This document shows positions 29,612 to 37,838 of a stretch of 64,000 bases of DNA, in pieces. Numbering within the stretch: position 1 is the first letter of the stretch; each line of letters begins with the position of its first letter. Source of the DNA: Eubacteriales bacterium (GTDB taxonomy: Bacteria > Bacillota > Clostridia > Eubacteriales > Anaerofustaceae); assembly GCA_024685545.1 (NCBI GenBank), contig JAIKVR010000082.1:20260-84259 (forward strand), given 5' to 3'. Below the pieces are notes generated by a model. The model had not been told where the DNA came from. It ran no database searches and saw only the letters and a program-made list of their open reading frames with translations. Position numbers and translations under genes: made by a program.

Positions 29612-30034
29612 TTAGAATGATTTAGTATCAAGATAACTCTGAAGAATGATCTGCGCCGCAGTCTCATCGACAGAGTTTCTAATTTTTTTCCAGTTTTTGC
29701 CTGCCGAAGCCAGAACCCTCTGCGCTTCCTTCGTAGAGAGCCTTTCATCCCAAAGCATCACTTCGCAAGGAAGGACTTCCTTCATGCGTTCAAACTGTTC
29801 ACGCACCTTTGCACCTTTGTTCCCTTCGGTGCCGTCCATATTTATCGGATAACCGACAAGAAGAAGCCCTACATCCTTTTCTTTGATCAGAGCTTTGATC
29901 TTTTCGATATCTTTCTCTTCGCCTTCTGACGCGATGAATCCTGCTCCCTGGGCGGTTATGCCAAGCAGGTCGCTCACGGCAACGCCGATCCGGGCTTCCC
30001 CCAGATCCAGACACATGATTCTCTTTTCGAGCAT
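29612..30034 (-). CDS. ruvX: Holliday junction resolvase-like protein RuvX/YqgF
   Basis: MCLDLGEARIGVAVSDLLGITAQ, LLVGYPINMDGTEG, LWDERLSTKEAQRVL, DETAAQIILQSYLD motifs. Confidence 0.95.
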   Translation of the reverse strand: MLEKRIMCLDLGEARIGVAVSDLLGITAQGAGFIASEGEEKDIEKIKALIKEKDVGLLLVGYPINMDGTEGNKGAKVREQFERMKEVLPCEVMLWDERLSTKEAQRVLASAGKNWKKIRNSVDETAAQIILQSYLDTKSF

Positions 30035-30040
30035 AATGCT

Positions 30041-30301
30041 TTACAGCTCCTTCAAATAAAAGGAGACGATCTCTTCAATGAGCTCATCCCTGTCGACTTT
30101 CCTGATGATATTTCTGGCGTCGTTATGGGACGTGATATAAGTCGGGTCTCCGCTCATTAGGTATCCTACGATCTGATTCACAGGATTATAGCCCTTTTCC
30201 TCCATCGCTGCCTTGACCTTTGAGAACACCCCGCTCACTACTTTATTGCGTTCGGAGGCTATAGCGAATTTCTGAGTCTGCTGCATCTTATCGGTATCCA
30301 A
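30041..30301 (-). CDS. ireB: IreB family regulatory phosphoprotein (DUF965)
   Basis: [53 protein letters not shown]; alaS-ireB-ruvX synteny. Confidence 0.95.
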   Translation of the reverse strand: MDTDKMQQTQKFAIASERNKVVSGVFSKVKAAMEEKGYNPVNQIVGYLMSGDPTYITSHNDARNIIRKVDRDELIEEIVSFYLKEL

Positions 30302-30375
30302 ACCTTTAAACCTCCTGATTTCAGTTAGTAATCAGTATACTTGATTATTGCCTTTCTTTCAAGGAAAAAAACAAA

Positions 30376-30399
30376 ACGGGATAATTTTCATTATCCCGT
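30376..30399 (-). terminator. Hairpin/terminator between alaS and ireB
   Basis: ACGGGATAAT-TTTC/GAAA-ATTATCCCGT followed on minus strand by TTTTGTTTTTTT. Confidence 0.7.
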
Positions 30400-30406
30400 A
30401 AACTCT

Positions 30407-33043
30407 TTATAATCCTTCCTTAATAAGCCTGACGGCGTAATCCATGCACTGACCGGCAAGCTTTTCATCCTTGAAACCGGCCTGTGCCATATCCGGTCTG
30501 CCGCCACCTCCGCTTCCGATAGATGAAGCTACCTTCTTGATAAAATCACCGCATTTGAAACCGCTCTTGACAGCCTTGTCCGTCGCTGCACAGAGCATGA
30601 GACCTTTTCCGTCATTATGCCCGAGCAGGAATACGACTCCTGAATCCATCTTGTCCCTGAGCCTGTCGGAAACTTCCCTGAGGTCGTTCGCTGATGCTTC
30701 TCCGATATCGTTCACTATGTATTCGATACCGCCTACGTCGAATGCGGATGTAAGCATGTCCTTTGCCTTTTCGGCATTGTCTGCATTCTGCTTGGCCTTA
30801 AGCTCCTTAGCGAGCCGGTCGTTGGACTCTGTGATCTCATTGATCCGCGCTGTCAGCTGTGCAGGGGGCACTTTAGCCGCTGCTGCGGCTTCCTCCAGGT
30901 CATCTTTCAGGGCCAGCACATATTCGTACGCTTTTCTGCCTGTGAGGGCTTCGATCCTGCGAACCCCTGCTGCGACACCCGTTTCGGATACTATCTTGAA
31001 GAGTCCAGCAAAGCCTGTGTTCTTCAAGTGGCATCCTCCGCAAAGCTCCATCGAAAAGTCACCGGCTTTGATAATGCGAACCTCGTTGCCGTATTTCTCT
31101 CCGAACAATGCTGTGGCGCCCATTTCCTTCGCGGTCTTCAGATCTGTGTTGATCACTTCAACAGGAAGGCATTTCAGTATCTGTTCGTTTACTATTCTTT
31201 CAGCATTGGCGATCTGTTCCACGCTCATCTTTTCGAAATGAGAGAAGTCGAATCTGAGTTTGTCCGGTGTTACCTCGCTGCCGGCTTGATTAACATGATT
31301 TCCGAGAACGAGTTTAAGTGCCTTGTGCAACAAGTGTGTCGCCGTGTGGTTGCGGGAAATATCCATTCGGTTGTCCGCATCTACAGTGAGCTTTACGGTA
31401 TCAGCCAGAGCCAGTGTCCCGCTGGAAAGCTTCACTCTGTGCGCGAATTTGTCACCGCTTCTGATAGTGTCAGTTACTTCTCCCTGGCCTTTATCGGATT
31501 CAATAATGCCTTTGTCTCCGACTTCGCCGCCCATCTCTCCGTAGAAAGGCGTCTTGTCGGTGATTACCAGACATTCCTCACCTTCGGACACTTCGTCAAC
31601 GCTCTGATTGCCGCTGATCAGGCATACTACCTTCGCTTCGCTCTCCAGGGAATCATATCCTATGAATTCAGTGGCTTTCATGCCGGAAACTATTTCCGAT
31701 ATCTCGTCTTTCCATCCTTCGATGCCTTCGGCTTCATGAGCTTTCTTGGAAGTCTCCTTTTGCAATTGCATCGCCTTGTCGAAGCCGTCAGTGTCAACAC
31801 CGACTTCCTCTTCGCTGGCTATCTCCATGGTCAGATCCAGCGGGAAACCGAATGTGTCATAAAGCTTGAAAGCATCCTGACCTGATATCTCGGTGCCTCC
31901 GTTTTCCTTGACATCTCTGATGATGCCCATAAGGAGTTCCTCGCCCTGGTTGATCTTTTCATTGAAACGGTTCTCCTCAACATCGATCATCTTCATGATG
32001 AGTTCCTTGTTCTCGAGGAGTTCCGGATAAGCTTCGCTGGATGACTCAATTACCTTTTCGGCAGTTTCGGACAGGAATGGCTTCTCGATGCCGAGGAGCT
32101 TTCCGTGGCGCATAGCTCTTCTCATCAGTCTTCTGAGCACATATCCTCTGCCTTCGTTGGAAGGAATGATACCATCTGAAAGCATGAATACCGTGGAACG
32201 TACGTGATCCGTAATGACTCTGACGGATATGTCCTTTTTGACTTCGCTGCCGTAATCTACTCCTGCCAGACGGCATATATAATCGCGTACGAATTTGATC
32301 GTGTCGACCTCGAAAATATTGTCGACTTCCTGGACTACCATCGCCAGTCTTTCCAGGCCCATCCCTGTATCGATGTTCGGATGCTCAAGCTTGTCGTAGC
32401 TGCCGTCCTCCTGCCTGTCGAACTGGGTAAACACCAGGTTCCATACTTCGACGTATCTGTCGCAGTCGCAGCCAGGAGCGCATGTCGGTTTGCCGCAGCC
32501 GTATTTTTCGCCCCTGTCGACGTAAATCTCGGAGCATGGTCCGCACGGTCCGGTTCCGATCTCCCAGAAGTTATCTTCTTTGCCCATACGGGATATATGG
32601 TCCTCTGTCATGCCGTCCTGAGCTTTCCAGATGTCATAAGCTTCGTCATCATCGAGGTATACAGTAGCGTAGAGCAGCTCCTTGGGAATATGTACGAACT
32701 CTGTCAGGAATTTCCACGCCCAGTGTATCGCTTCTTTCTTAAAGTAATCTCCGAATGAGAAGTTGCCGAGCATCTCGAAAAAAGTGCCGTGGCGATCGTC
32801 TTTCCCGACATTATCTATATCAGGCGTCCTTATGCACTTCTGGCAGGTGGTCACCCTTTTGCGGGGGGGAGTCTCCTGACCTGTGAAATATGGCTTTAAT
32901 GGGGCCATTCCCGAGTTTATAATGAGCAGGCTCTTGTCGTTGCGCGGTATAAGTGAAAAGCTGTTCAGACGAAGATGCCCGTTTTGCGTTGCGTAATAAT
33001 CGAGAAACATTTCTCTAAGCTGATTCAATCCGTAGTATTCCAT
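30407..33043 (-). CDS. alaS: Alanyl-tRNA synthetase
   Basis: MEYYGLNQLREMFLDYYATQNGHLRLNSFSLIPRNDKSLLIINSGMAPLKPYF..., HTATHLLHKAL, CGGCHLKNTG. Confidence 0.97.
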   Translation of the reverse strand: MEYYGLNQLREMFLDYYATQNGHLRLNSFSLIPRNDKSLLIINSGMAPLKPYFTGQETPPRKRVTTCQKCIRTPDIDNVGKDDRHGTFFEMLGNFSFGDYFKKEAIHWAWKFLTEFVHIPKELLYATVYLDDDEAYDIWKAQDGMTEDHISRMGKEDNFWEIGTGPCGPCSEIYVDRGEKYGCGKPTCAPGCDCDRYVEVWNLVFTQFDRQEDGSYDKLEHPNIDTGMGLERLAMVVQEVDNIFEVDTIKFVRDYICRLAGVDYGSEVKKDISVRVITDHVRSTVFMLSDGIIPSNEGRGYVLRRLMRRAMRHGKLLGIEKPFLSETAEKVIESSSEAYPELLENKELIMKMIDVEENRFNEKINQGEELLMGIIRDVKENGGTEISGQDAFKLYDTFGFPLDLTMEIASEEEVGVDTDGFDKAMQLQKETSKKAHEAEGIEGWKDEISEIVSGMKATEFIGYDSLESEAKVVCLISGNQSVDEVSEGEECLVITDKTPFYGEMGGEVGDKGIIESDKGQGEVTDTIRSGDKFAHRVKLSSGTLALADTVKLTVDADNRMDISRNHTATHLLHKALKLVLGNHVNQAGSEVTPDKLRFDFSHFEKMSVEQIANAERIVNEQILKCLPVEVINTDLKTAKEMGATALFGEKYGNEVRIIKAGDFSMELCGGCHLKNTGFAGLFKIVSETGVAAGVRRIEALTGRKAYEYVLALKDDLEEAAAAAKVPPAQLTARINEITESNDRLAKELKAKQNADNAEKAKDMLTSAFDVGGIEYIVNDIGEASANDLREVSDRLRDKMDSGVVFLLGHNDGKGLMLCAATDKAVKSGFKCGDFIKKVASSIGSGGGGRPDMAQAGFKDEKLAGQCMDYAVRLIKEGL

Positions 33044-33242
33044 AAGTCCCTCCGTTAAATGATTATATCACTTAAAAGCCCTTATCCAACGGTTTATTCA
33101 ATTCGTGTTAAATTTCCGGGAAATGCATGCTCTGGTTCGGGAAACGCGGCAGTGAAACCTGTCCAGATTGCTGTTGAGGATTTGTGACTGTTGACCTATA
33201 CTGCATAAAAATTAAGGACTTATCAATAAAAATGCTCTAATA

Positions 33243-33271
33243 TTGTATTAAGGTAGGCTTATTAGTATAAT
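33243..33271 (+). promoter_or_regulatory. Promoter TTGTAT-N17-TATAAT
   Basis: TTGTAT 33243-33248; TATAAT 33266-33271; 24 nt upstream of ATG 33295. Confidence 0.6.
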
Positions 33272-33294
33272 TGTATTGAATCACGGAGGAGAAT

Positions 33295-34737
33295 ATGTAC
33301 GACGTTATTATAATAGGTTGCGGCATCATAGGCGCTGCGGCAGCTTACGAGTTATCCAAATACGATATATCTGTCGCTCTTCTTGAAAAGGAAAATGACA
33401 TTGCACAGGGAGCGACAAAAGCCAACAGCGCCATAGTTCATGCGGGATACGATCCGGAAGAAGGCACGCTGATGGCTAAATACAATATCAAGGGCGCCTC
33501 TATGATGAAGGGTATATGCGAGGCTTTCGACGTGCCGTACAAGCAGTGCGGAGCCTTCGTGCTTGCCTTTGACGATAATGATATGCAGGAGGTGGAAAAG
33601 CTCTATAAAAGAGGGAAAAACAACGGTGTACCCGGCCTCAGGATCACGGGACACGACGAGACCCTTGCCCTTGAGCCTCATCTCAGCAACAATATCATCG
33701 GAGCGCTGTATGCTCCGTCCAGCGGCATAGTGGATCCCTGGGATCTGTGCATAGCGTACGCTCAGACGGCTGTTCGTAACGGGGTTGACCTAAAGCTCTC
33801 GAATACGGTCGTCGATATTGTCAAAATGGATGACAGATTCATCGTCAGGACTGACAAAGGGGAATACGAGACCCGATACGTCGTCAATGCCGCCGGAACT
33901 CATGCGGACAGGATCAATGACATGGTCTGCGAGCACAGATTCACCATCGTCCCTACCAAAGGAGAGTATTACGTTATCGATAAAAAGGACAGCGATCTTA
34001 TAAACGCCACGATATTCCAGTGTCCTTCTGCCAAAGGCAAGGGGGTGCTGGTTTCGCGTACCGTGCACGGCAATCTGATAGTCGGCCCGGACGCAGACCC
34101 TCAGGAGGATCCGGATGATACATCAGTAAAGCAGAGCGCGCTGGATTACATCATGGAAGCTTCATTGAGAAGCGTGCCTACAATCAACTTCAGGAGCGTT
34201 ATAAGGAGCTATGCCGGAGTCAGGGCAAATTCCGATGTCGGCGAATTCGTGATCGGAGAAGCACCGGAAACGCCCGGATTCATTAATCTTGCAGCCATCA
34301 AATCTCCGGGCCTTACATCAGCTCCCGCGATCGGGCTTGACGCGGTGGATATTTTGAAGGATGCCGGTCTGAATATGAAGAAAAAGAATGAGTACGTCGA
34401 GACCAGGAAAATGATCCGTTTCGACGAACTATCCGCAGAAGAGAAGAATGCTTTGATAGCTGATGATCCGCATTTCGGCAAAATAATATGCCGTTGTGAG
34501 CACGTAACAGAAGGCGAGATACTCGCCGCCATCCATGACGTGATACCTGCTCTTACCATCGATGCTATTAAGAAACGCTGCCGTTCGGGAATGGGACGGT
34601 GTCAGGGAGGATTCTGCGGACCCCGCATCGCAGAGATCATAGCCAGGGAAACGGGCATGCCCATGACTGATATTCTTCAGGGACCTGTTGGTTCCGAAAT
34701 ACTTGTCGCGCCGACAAAGAGCAGGGAGGAAGCCTGA
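33295..34737 (+). CDS. FAD-dependent oxidoreductase (GlpA/LhgO-like) with C-terminal BFD-like [2Fe-2S] domain
   Basis: MYDVIIIGCGIIGAAAAYELSKYDISVALLEKE; C-terminal KIICRCEHVTEGEI...KKRCRSGMGRCQGGFCGPRI. Confidence 0.9.
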   Translation: MYDVIIIGCGIIGAAAAYELSKYDISVALLEKENDIAQGATKANSAIVHAGYDPEEGTLMAKYNIKGASMMKGICEAFDVPYKQCGAFVLAFDDNDMQEVEKLYKRGKNNGVPGLRITGHDETLALEPHLSNNIIGALYAPSSGIVDPWDLCIAYAQTAVRNGVDLKLSNTVVDIVKMDDRFIVRTDKGEYETRYVVNAAGTHADRINDMVCEHRFTIVPTKGEYYVIDKKDSDLINATIFQCPSAKGKGVLVSRTVHGNLIVGPDADPQEDPDDTSVKQSALDYIMEASLRSVPTINFRSVIRSYAGVRANSDVGEFVIGEAPETPGFINLAAIKSPGLTSAPAIGLDAVDILKDAGLNMKKKNEYVETRKMIRFDELSAEEKNALIADDPHFGKIICRCEHVTEGEILAAIHDVIPALTIDAIKKRCRSGMGRCQGGFCGPRIAEIIARETGMPMTDILQGPVGSEILVAPTKSREEA

Positions 34738-36012
34738 ATGGAATTCAAATATGACGTTGTCGTTATCGGAGGAGGGCCTGCAGGGCTTGCTGCAGCTTAT
34801 TCCGCCTGGGAACAGAAGGATACAAAGGTACTCATAATAGAGCGTCTGGAAGAACTTGGTGGTATCCTTAACCAGTGCATACATAATGGGTTTGGACTCC
34901 ATTATTTCAGAGAGGAACTTACCGGCCCGGAATACGCCCAGAGATTTATCGACCGGCTGAAAGAGACCGATGTTGATATTATGCTGAATACCATGGTGAC
35001 AGACATATCTTCTGAAAGAGTCATCACCGCAATTAATCCCGTAAACGGCTGTTTTGAAATAAAAGCCAAATCCATCGTGCTGGCTATGGGCTGCAGGGAA
35101 CGTCCCAGAGGAGCCATTTCCACACCCGGTACCCGTCCTGCGGGGATATACACCGCAGGAGCTGCCCAGCGATACGCAAATATGGACGGATATCTCGTAG
35201 GCCGAAAGATCGTAGTCTTCGGTTCCGGGGATATCGGCCTCATCATGGCAAGACGAATGACACTCGAAGGAGCAGAGGTCATCGCTGTGCTCGAAAGGGG
35301 AGGAGTTCCCAGCGGACTGACCAGAAACATCGTTCAGTGTCTGGACGATTTCGGTATCCCGCTCATGCTGAATACCACCGTTGTTGACATCAGCGGACGC
35401 TCCAGAGTCGAGAGCATTACGATTGCCAAGACTGATTCCCGCAAGAATCCTATTCCGGGAACAGAACAGAAGATCGACTGCGATACTCTTCTGTTGTCTG
35501 TCGGTCTGATCCCCGAAAACGATATCCCGGAGGCGACAGGCGTACGGATGGATCCGAGGACCAACGGAGCTGTGGTGTATGAGAACGATGAGACTACGAC
35601 CGAAGGCATATTCGCGTGCGGAAACATCCTTCAGGTGCATGACCTCGTGGATTACGTCACCAGCGAAGCCATACGTGCGGGGAAAGGGGCTGCCCAGTAC
35701 GCAAAGAACGGCGAACCCGGGTCTGAAGGCTTATTGGACGTTGAGGTAGACACAAATATGATCACATATGCTGTTCCGCAGATGATCCGCCCGGCGAATG
35801 TGGAGAAAAACGTGGATATATCTTTCAGAGTCCGTGACCGTTATGAGGATTCCCGTATAGTAGTAAAGGACGAAGAGGGCAATTACGTTGCCCGTTACGG
35901 TGTGAAGGCTTATATAATACCTGCCGAGATGCAGAGGATCACGCTTCCGGGCAAGATGCTGGAAAAAGCCAAAGGCAGCAAGATCATCATCGGCATCGAG
36001 AAGGGAGAATGA
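34738..36012 (+). CDS. NAD(P)/FAD-dependent oxidoreductase
   Basis: VVIGGGPAGLAAAYSAWEQ, LGGILNQCIHNGFGLHYF, VVFGSGDIGLIMARRM motifs. Confidence 0.9.
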   Translation: MEFKYDVVVIGGGPAGLAAAYSAWEQKDTKVLIIERLEELGGILNQCIHNGFGLHYFREELTGPEYAQRFIDRLKETDVDIMLNTMVTDISSERVITAINPVNGCFEIKAKSIVLAMGCRERPRGAISTPGTRPAGIYTAGAAQRYANMDGYLVGRKIVVFGSGDIGLIMARRMTLEGAEVIAVLERGGVPSGLTRNIVQCLDDFGIPLMLNTTVVDISGRSRVESITIAKTDSRKNPIPGTEQKIDCDTLLLSVGLIPENDIPEATGVRMDPRTNGAVVYENDETTTEGIFACGNILQVHDLVDYVTSEAIRAGKGAAQYAKNGEPGSEGLLDVEVDTNMITYAVPQMIRPANVEKNVDISFRVRDRYEDSRIVVKDEEGNYVARYGVKAYIIPAEMQRITLPGKMLEKAKGSKIIIGIEKGE

Positions 36013-36013
36013 T

Positions 36014-36361
36014 ATGAAAAAAGTAGTCTGCATATTATGCCCGAGAGGCTGTGAAATGACTGTTACCGGAGAGGAGGACAATATCAAGGTCAGCGGCAAT
36101 AAATGCGATAAAGGTATTGATTTTGCAAAGACAGAAGCCTTTTCTCCTGAACGTACACTGACTTCCACCGTGCATATCTCGGGAGGCATCCATACTATGC
36201 TGCCGGTTAAAACAAGCAAGGCTATTCCGAAGGATCTGATGGCGGAAGCGGTGAAACTCATCGGTAAAGCAGAGGTGTCCTCTCCAGTAAAGACAGGGGA
36301 CGTCATAATCGCCAATATTCTCGGAACCGGTGCGGATATCATCGCCACGAGGGATATGTGA
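36014..36361 (+). CDS. DUF1667 domain protein
   Basis: VVCILCPRGCEMTVTGEEDNIKVSGNKCDKGIDFAKTEAFSPERTLTSTV; operon with two FAD oxidoreductases. Confidence 0.9.
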   Translation: MKKVVCILCPRGCEMTVTGEEDNIKVSGNKCDKGIDFAKTEAFSPERTLTSTVHISGGIHTMLPVKTSKAIPKDLMAEAVKLIGKAEVSSPVKTGDVIIANILGTGADIIATRDM

Positions 36362-37107
36362 GCCATTTGGATTATGAGGAGGATATCTCCGAGATAACCG
36401 CTTTCGACGATTTCGCCATATACTACGATATACTGACTGCCGACGCTGACTATAAAGCCTGGTTTTCCTATCTCAAAAGCCTGAGCGGGCTTGAGAAGCT
36501 AAAAAATACGAGGATACTTGACCTGGGATGCGGAAGCGGTGTCATGGCTGCCCTGTTCGCGGGTGAAGGGGCGGTGGTCACAGGCGTTGATTTTTCCTCT
36601 GAAATGCTCACTCTTAGTGAGAGGGCTTTAAGGAAGGTGACCAACCGTTTCCGTCTAATAAAAAAAGACATCAGGGATTTCAGGGAAAACGTGATCTACG
36701 ATTTCGCTTACTCCAGCTGTGATGTCATCAACAACATACCACCCTCTGATCTCCCGGCTGTCTTTGCCAATATATCCCGTATGCTCAGGAGCAAAGGGAT
36801 CTTTACCTTTGATGTGATAAACCCAGACAGATTCTCCTCAGGGGAGAACAGAAATGAGAGTATTATTCTGGATGGCGGGAATACCGTGTCGATAACGCGT
36901 TCCTGTGCTGACGGTCGTCTGATGACCAGTATCGATATCCCCGGCAGGGAGACGATAACCATCGATCAGTTCCCCATTTCAAATGATAATATCGAAGTGT
37001 CACTGAAGGGCAGTTCAATGATTCTGAAGAGCTTTACGGGCTTTATGTGCGATGAGTCATATTCAGGGAACGCTGACAAGTTTCAGGTAGTATTAGAAAA
37101 AGAATAA
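36358..37107 (+). CDS. Class I SAM-dependent methyltransferase
   Basis: ILDLGCGSGVMAALFAGEGAVVTGVDFSSEML; GTG start overlapping preceding stop. Confidence 0.88.
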   Translation: MSHLDYEEDISEITAFDDFAIYYDILTADADYKAWFSYLKSLSGLEKLKNTRILDLGCGSGVMAALFAGEGAVVTGVDFSSEMLTLSERALRKVTNRFRLIKKDIRDFRENVIYDFAYSSCDVINNIPPSDLPAVFANISRMLRSKGIFTFDVINPDRFSSGENRNESIILDGGNTVSITRSCADGRLMTSIDIPGRETITIDQFPISNDNIEVSLKGSSMILKSFTGFMCDESYSGNADKFQVVLEKE

Positions 37108-37124
37108 AAAACAAAACGGAGAAC

Positions 37125-37153
37125 TTGACAAAGTATCACTTGTTTCGTATAAT
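37125..37153 (+). promoter_or_regulatory. Consensus promoter TTGACA-N17-TATAAT for tRNA array
   Basis: TTGACA 37125-37130; TATAAT 37148-37153; 19 bp before the first tRNA. Confidence 0.92.
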
Positions 37154-37172
37154 ACAAAAGCCGCTTAATTTA

Positions 37173-37245
37173 GGTCGCATAGCTCAGCTGGGAGAGCACT
37201 TGCCTTACAAGCAAGGGGTCACAGGTTCGAGCCCTGTTGCGACCA
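37173..37245 (+). tRNA. tRNA-Val (anticodon TAC)
   Basis: Cloverleaf GGTCGCA...CTTGC-CTTACAA-GCAAG...GGTTCGAGCC...TGCGACC-A; no encoded CCA (followed by CCG). Confidence 0.93.
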
Positions 37246-37273
37246 CCGGATGAGTTGGACGCAAATTAAATAT

Positions 37274-37350
37274 GGCCCGATAGTTCAGTTGGTTAGAATG
37301 CCAGCCTGTCACGCTGGAGGTCATGGGTTCGAGCCCCATTCGGGTCGCCA
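37274..37350 (+). tRNA. tRNA-Asp (anticodon GTC)
   Basis: GGCCCGA...CCAGC-CTGTCAC-GCTGG...GGTTCGAGCC...TCGGGTC-G-CCA. Confidence 0.95.
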
Positions 37351-37353
37351 TCT

Positions 37354-37430
37354 TGCCTAGGTAGCTCAGCTGGTAGAGCAATGGACTGAAAATCCATGTG
37401 TCGTTGGTTCAACTCCGACCCTAGGCACCA
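37354..37430 (+). tRNA. tRNA-Phe (anticodon GAA)
   Basis: TGCCTAG...ATGGA-CTGAAAA-TCCAT...GGTTCAACTC...CTAGGCA-CCA. Confidence 0.93.
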
Positions 37431-37438
37431 TGAAACGA

Positions 37439-37513
37439 GCGAAAGTGGCTCAGCGGTAGAGCATCGCCTTGCCAAGGCGAGGGTCGCGGGTTCGATTCCC
37501 GTCTTTCGCTCCA
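37439..37513 (+). tRNA. tRNA-Gly (anticodon GCC)
   Basis: GCGAAAG...TCGCC-TTGCCAA-GGCGA...GGTTCGATTCC...CTTTCGC-T-CCA. Confidence 0.95.
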
Positions 37514-37535
37514 TTTTTATTTTAGCTGAAATCGC

Positions 37536-37609
37536 GGCGACATAGCCAAGAGGTAAGGCAAAGGTCTGCAAAATCTCTATCCCCGGTTCGATTCCGGGTG
37601 TCGCCTCCA
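37536..37609 (+). tRNA. tRNA-Cys (anticodon GCA)
   Basis: GGCGACA...AGGT-CTGCAAA-ATCT...GGTTCGATTCC...TGTCGCC-T-CCA. Confidence 0.93.
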
Positions 37610-37616
37610 ATAACCA

Positions 37617-37705
37617 GCCGAAGTGGCGGAATTGGCAGACGCACGGGACTTAAAATCCCGCGATTGTAAAAAATCATACCGGTTCGAGCCCGGTCTTCGG
37701 CACCA
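37617..37705 (+). tRNA. tRNA-Leu (anticodon TAA), long variable arm
   Basis: GCCGAAG...GGGA-CTTAAAA-TCCC...variable arm...GGTTCGAGCC...CTTCGGC-A-CCA. Confidence 0.95.
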
Positions 37706-37716
37706 GTCGAGTAGTT

Positions 37717-37747
37717 TCCTCCCTGTAAAGGAGGTTTTTTAATTTTT
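37717..37747 (+). terminator. Terminator of tRNA array
   Basis: CCTCC-CTGTAAA-GGAGG-TTTTTTAATTTTT. Confidence 0.8.
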
Positions 37748-37838
37748 CGGAACCAGCTTCTGATCTGATGTTAGTGTCATGGATCTCCACGAGATACTGT
37801 TACAGCCTGTACAGATACTATTGGGCTGGCAGAAACCA

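Noticed and set aside
33044-33294. Possible T-box leader for alaS
   Set aside because: No T-box consensus (AGGGTGGNACCGCG) and no terminator/antiterminator layout on the minus strand.
37293-37610. 105-aa minus-strand ORF across the tRNA array (MEATPGIEPGIEILQ...)
   Set aside because: It is an antisense read-through of tRNA-Asp/Phe/Gly/Cys genes, a familiar false-positive translation type, not a protein.
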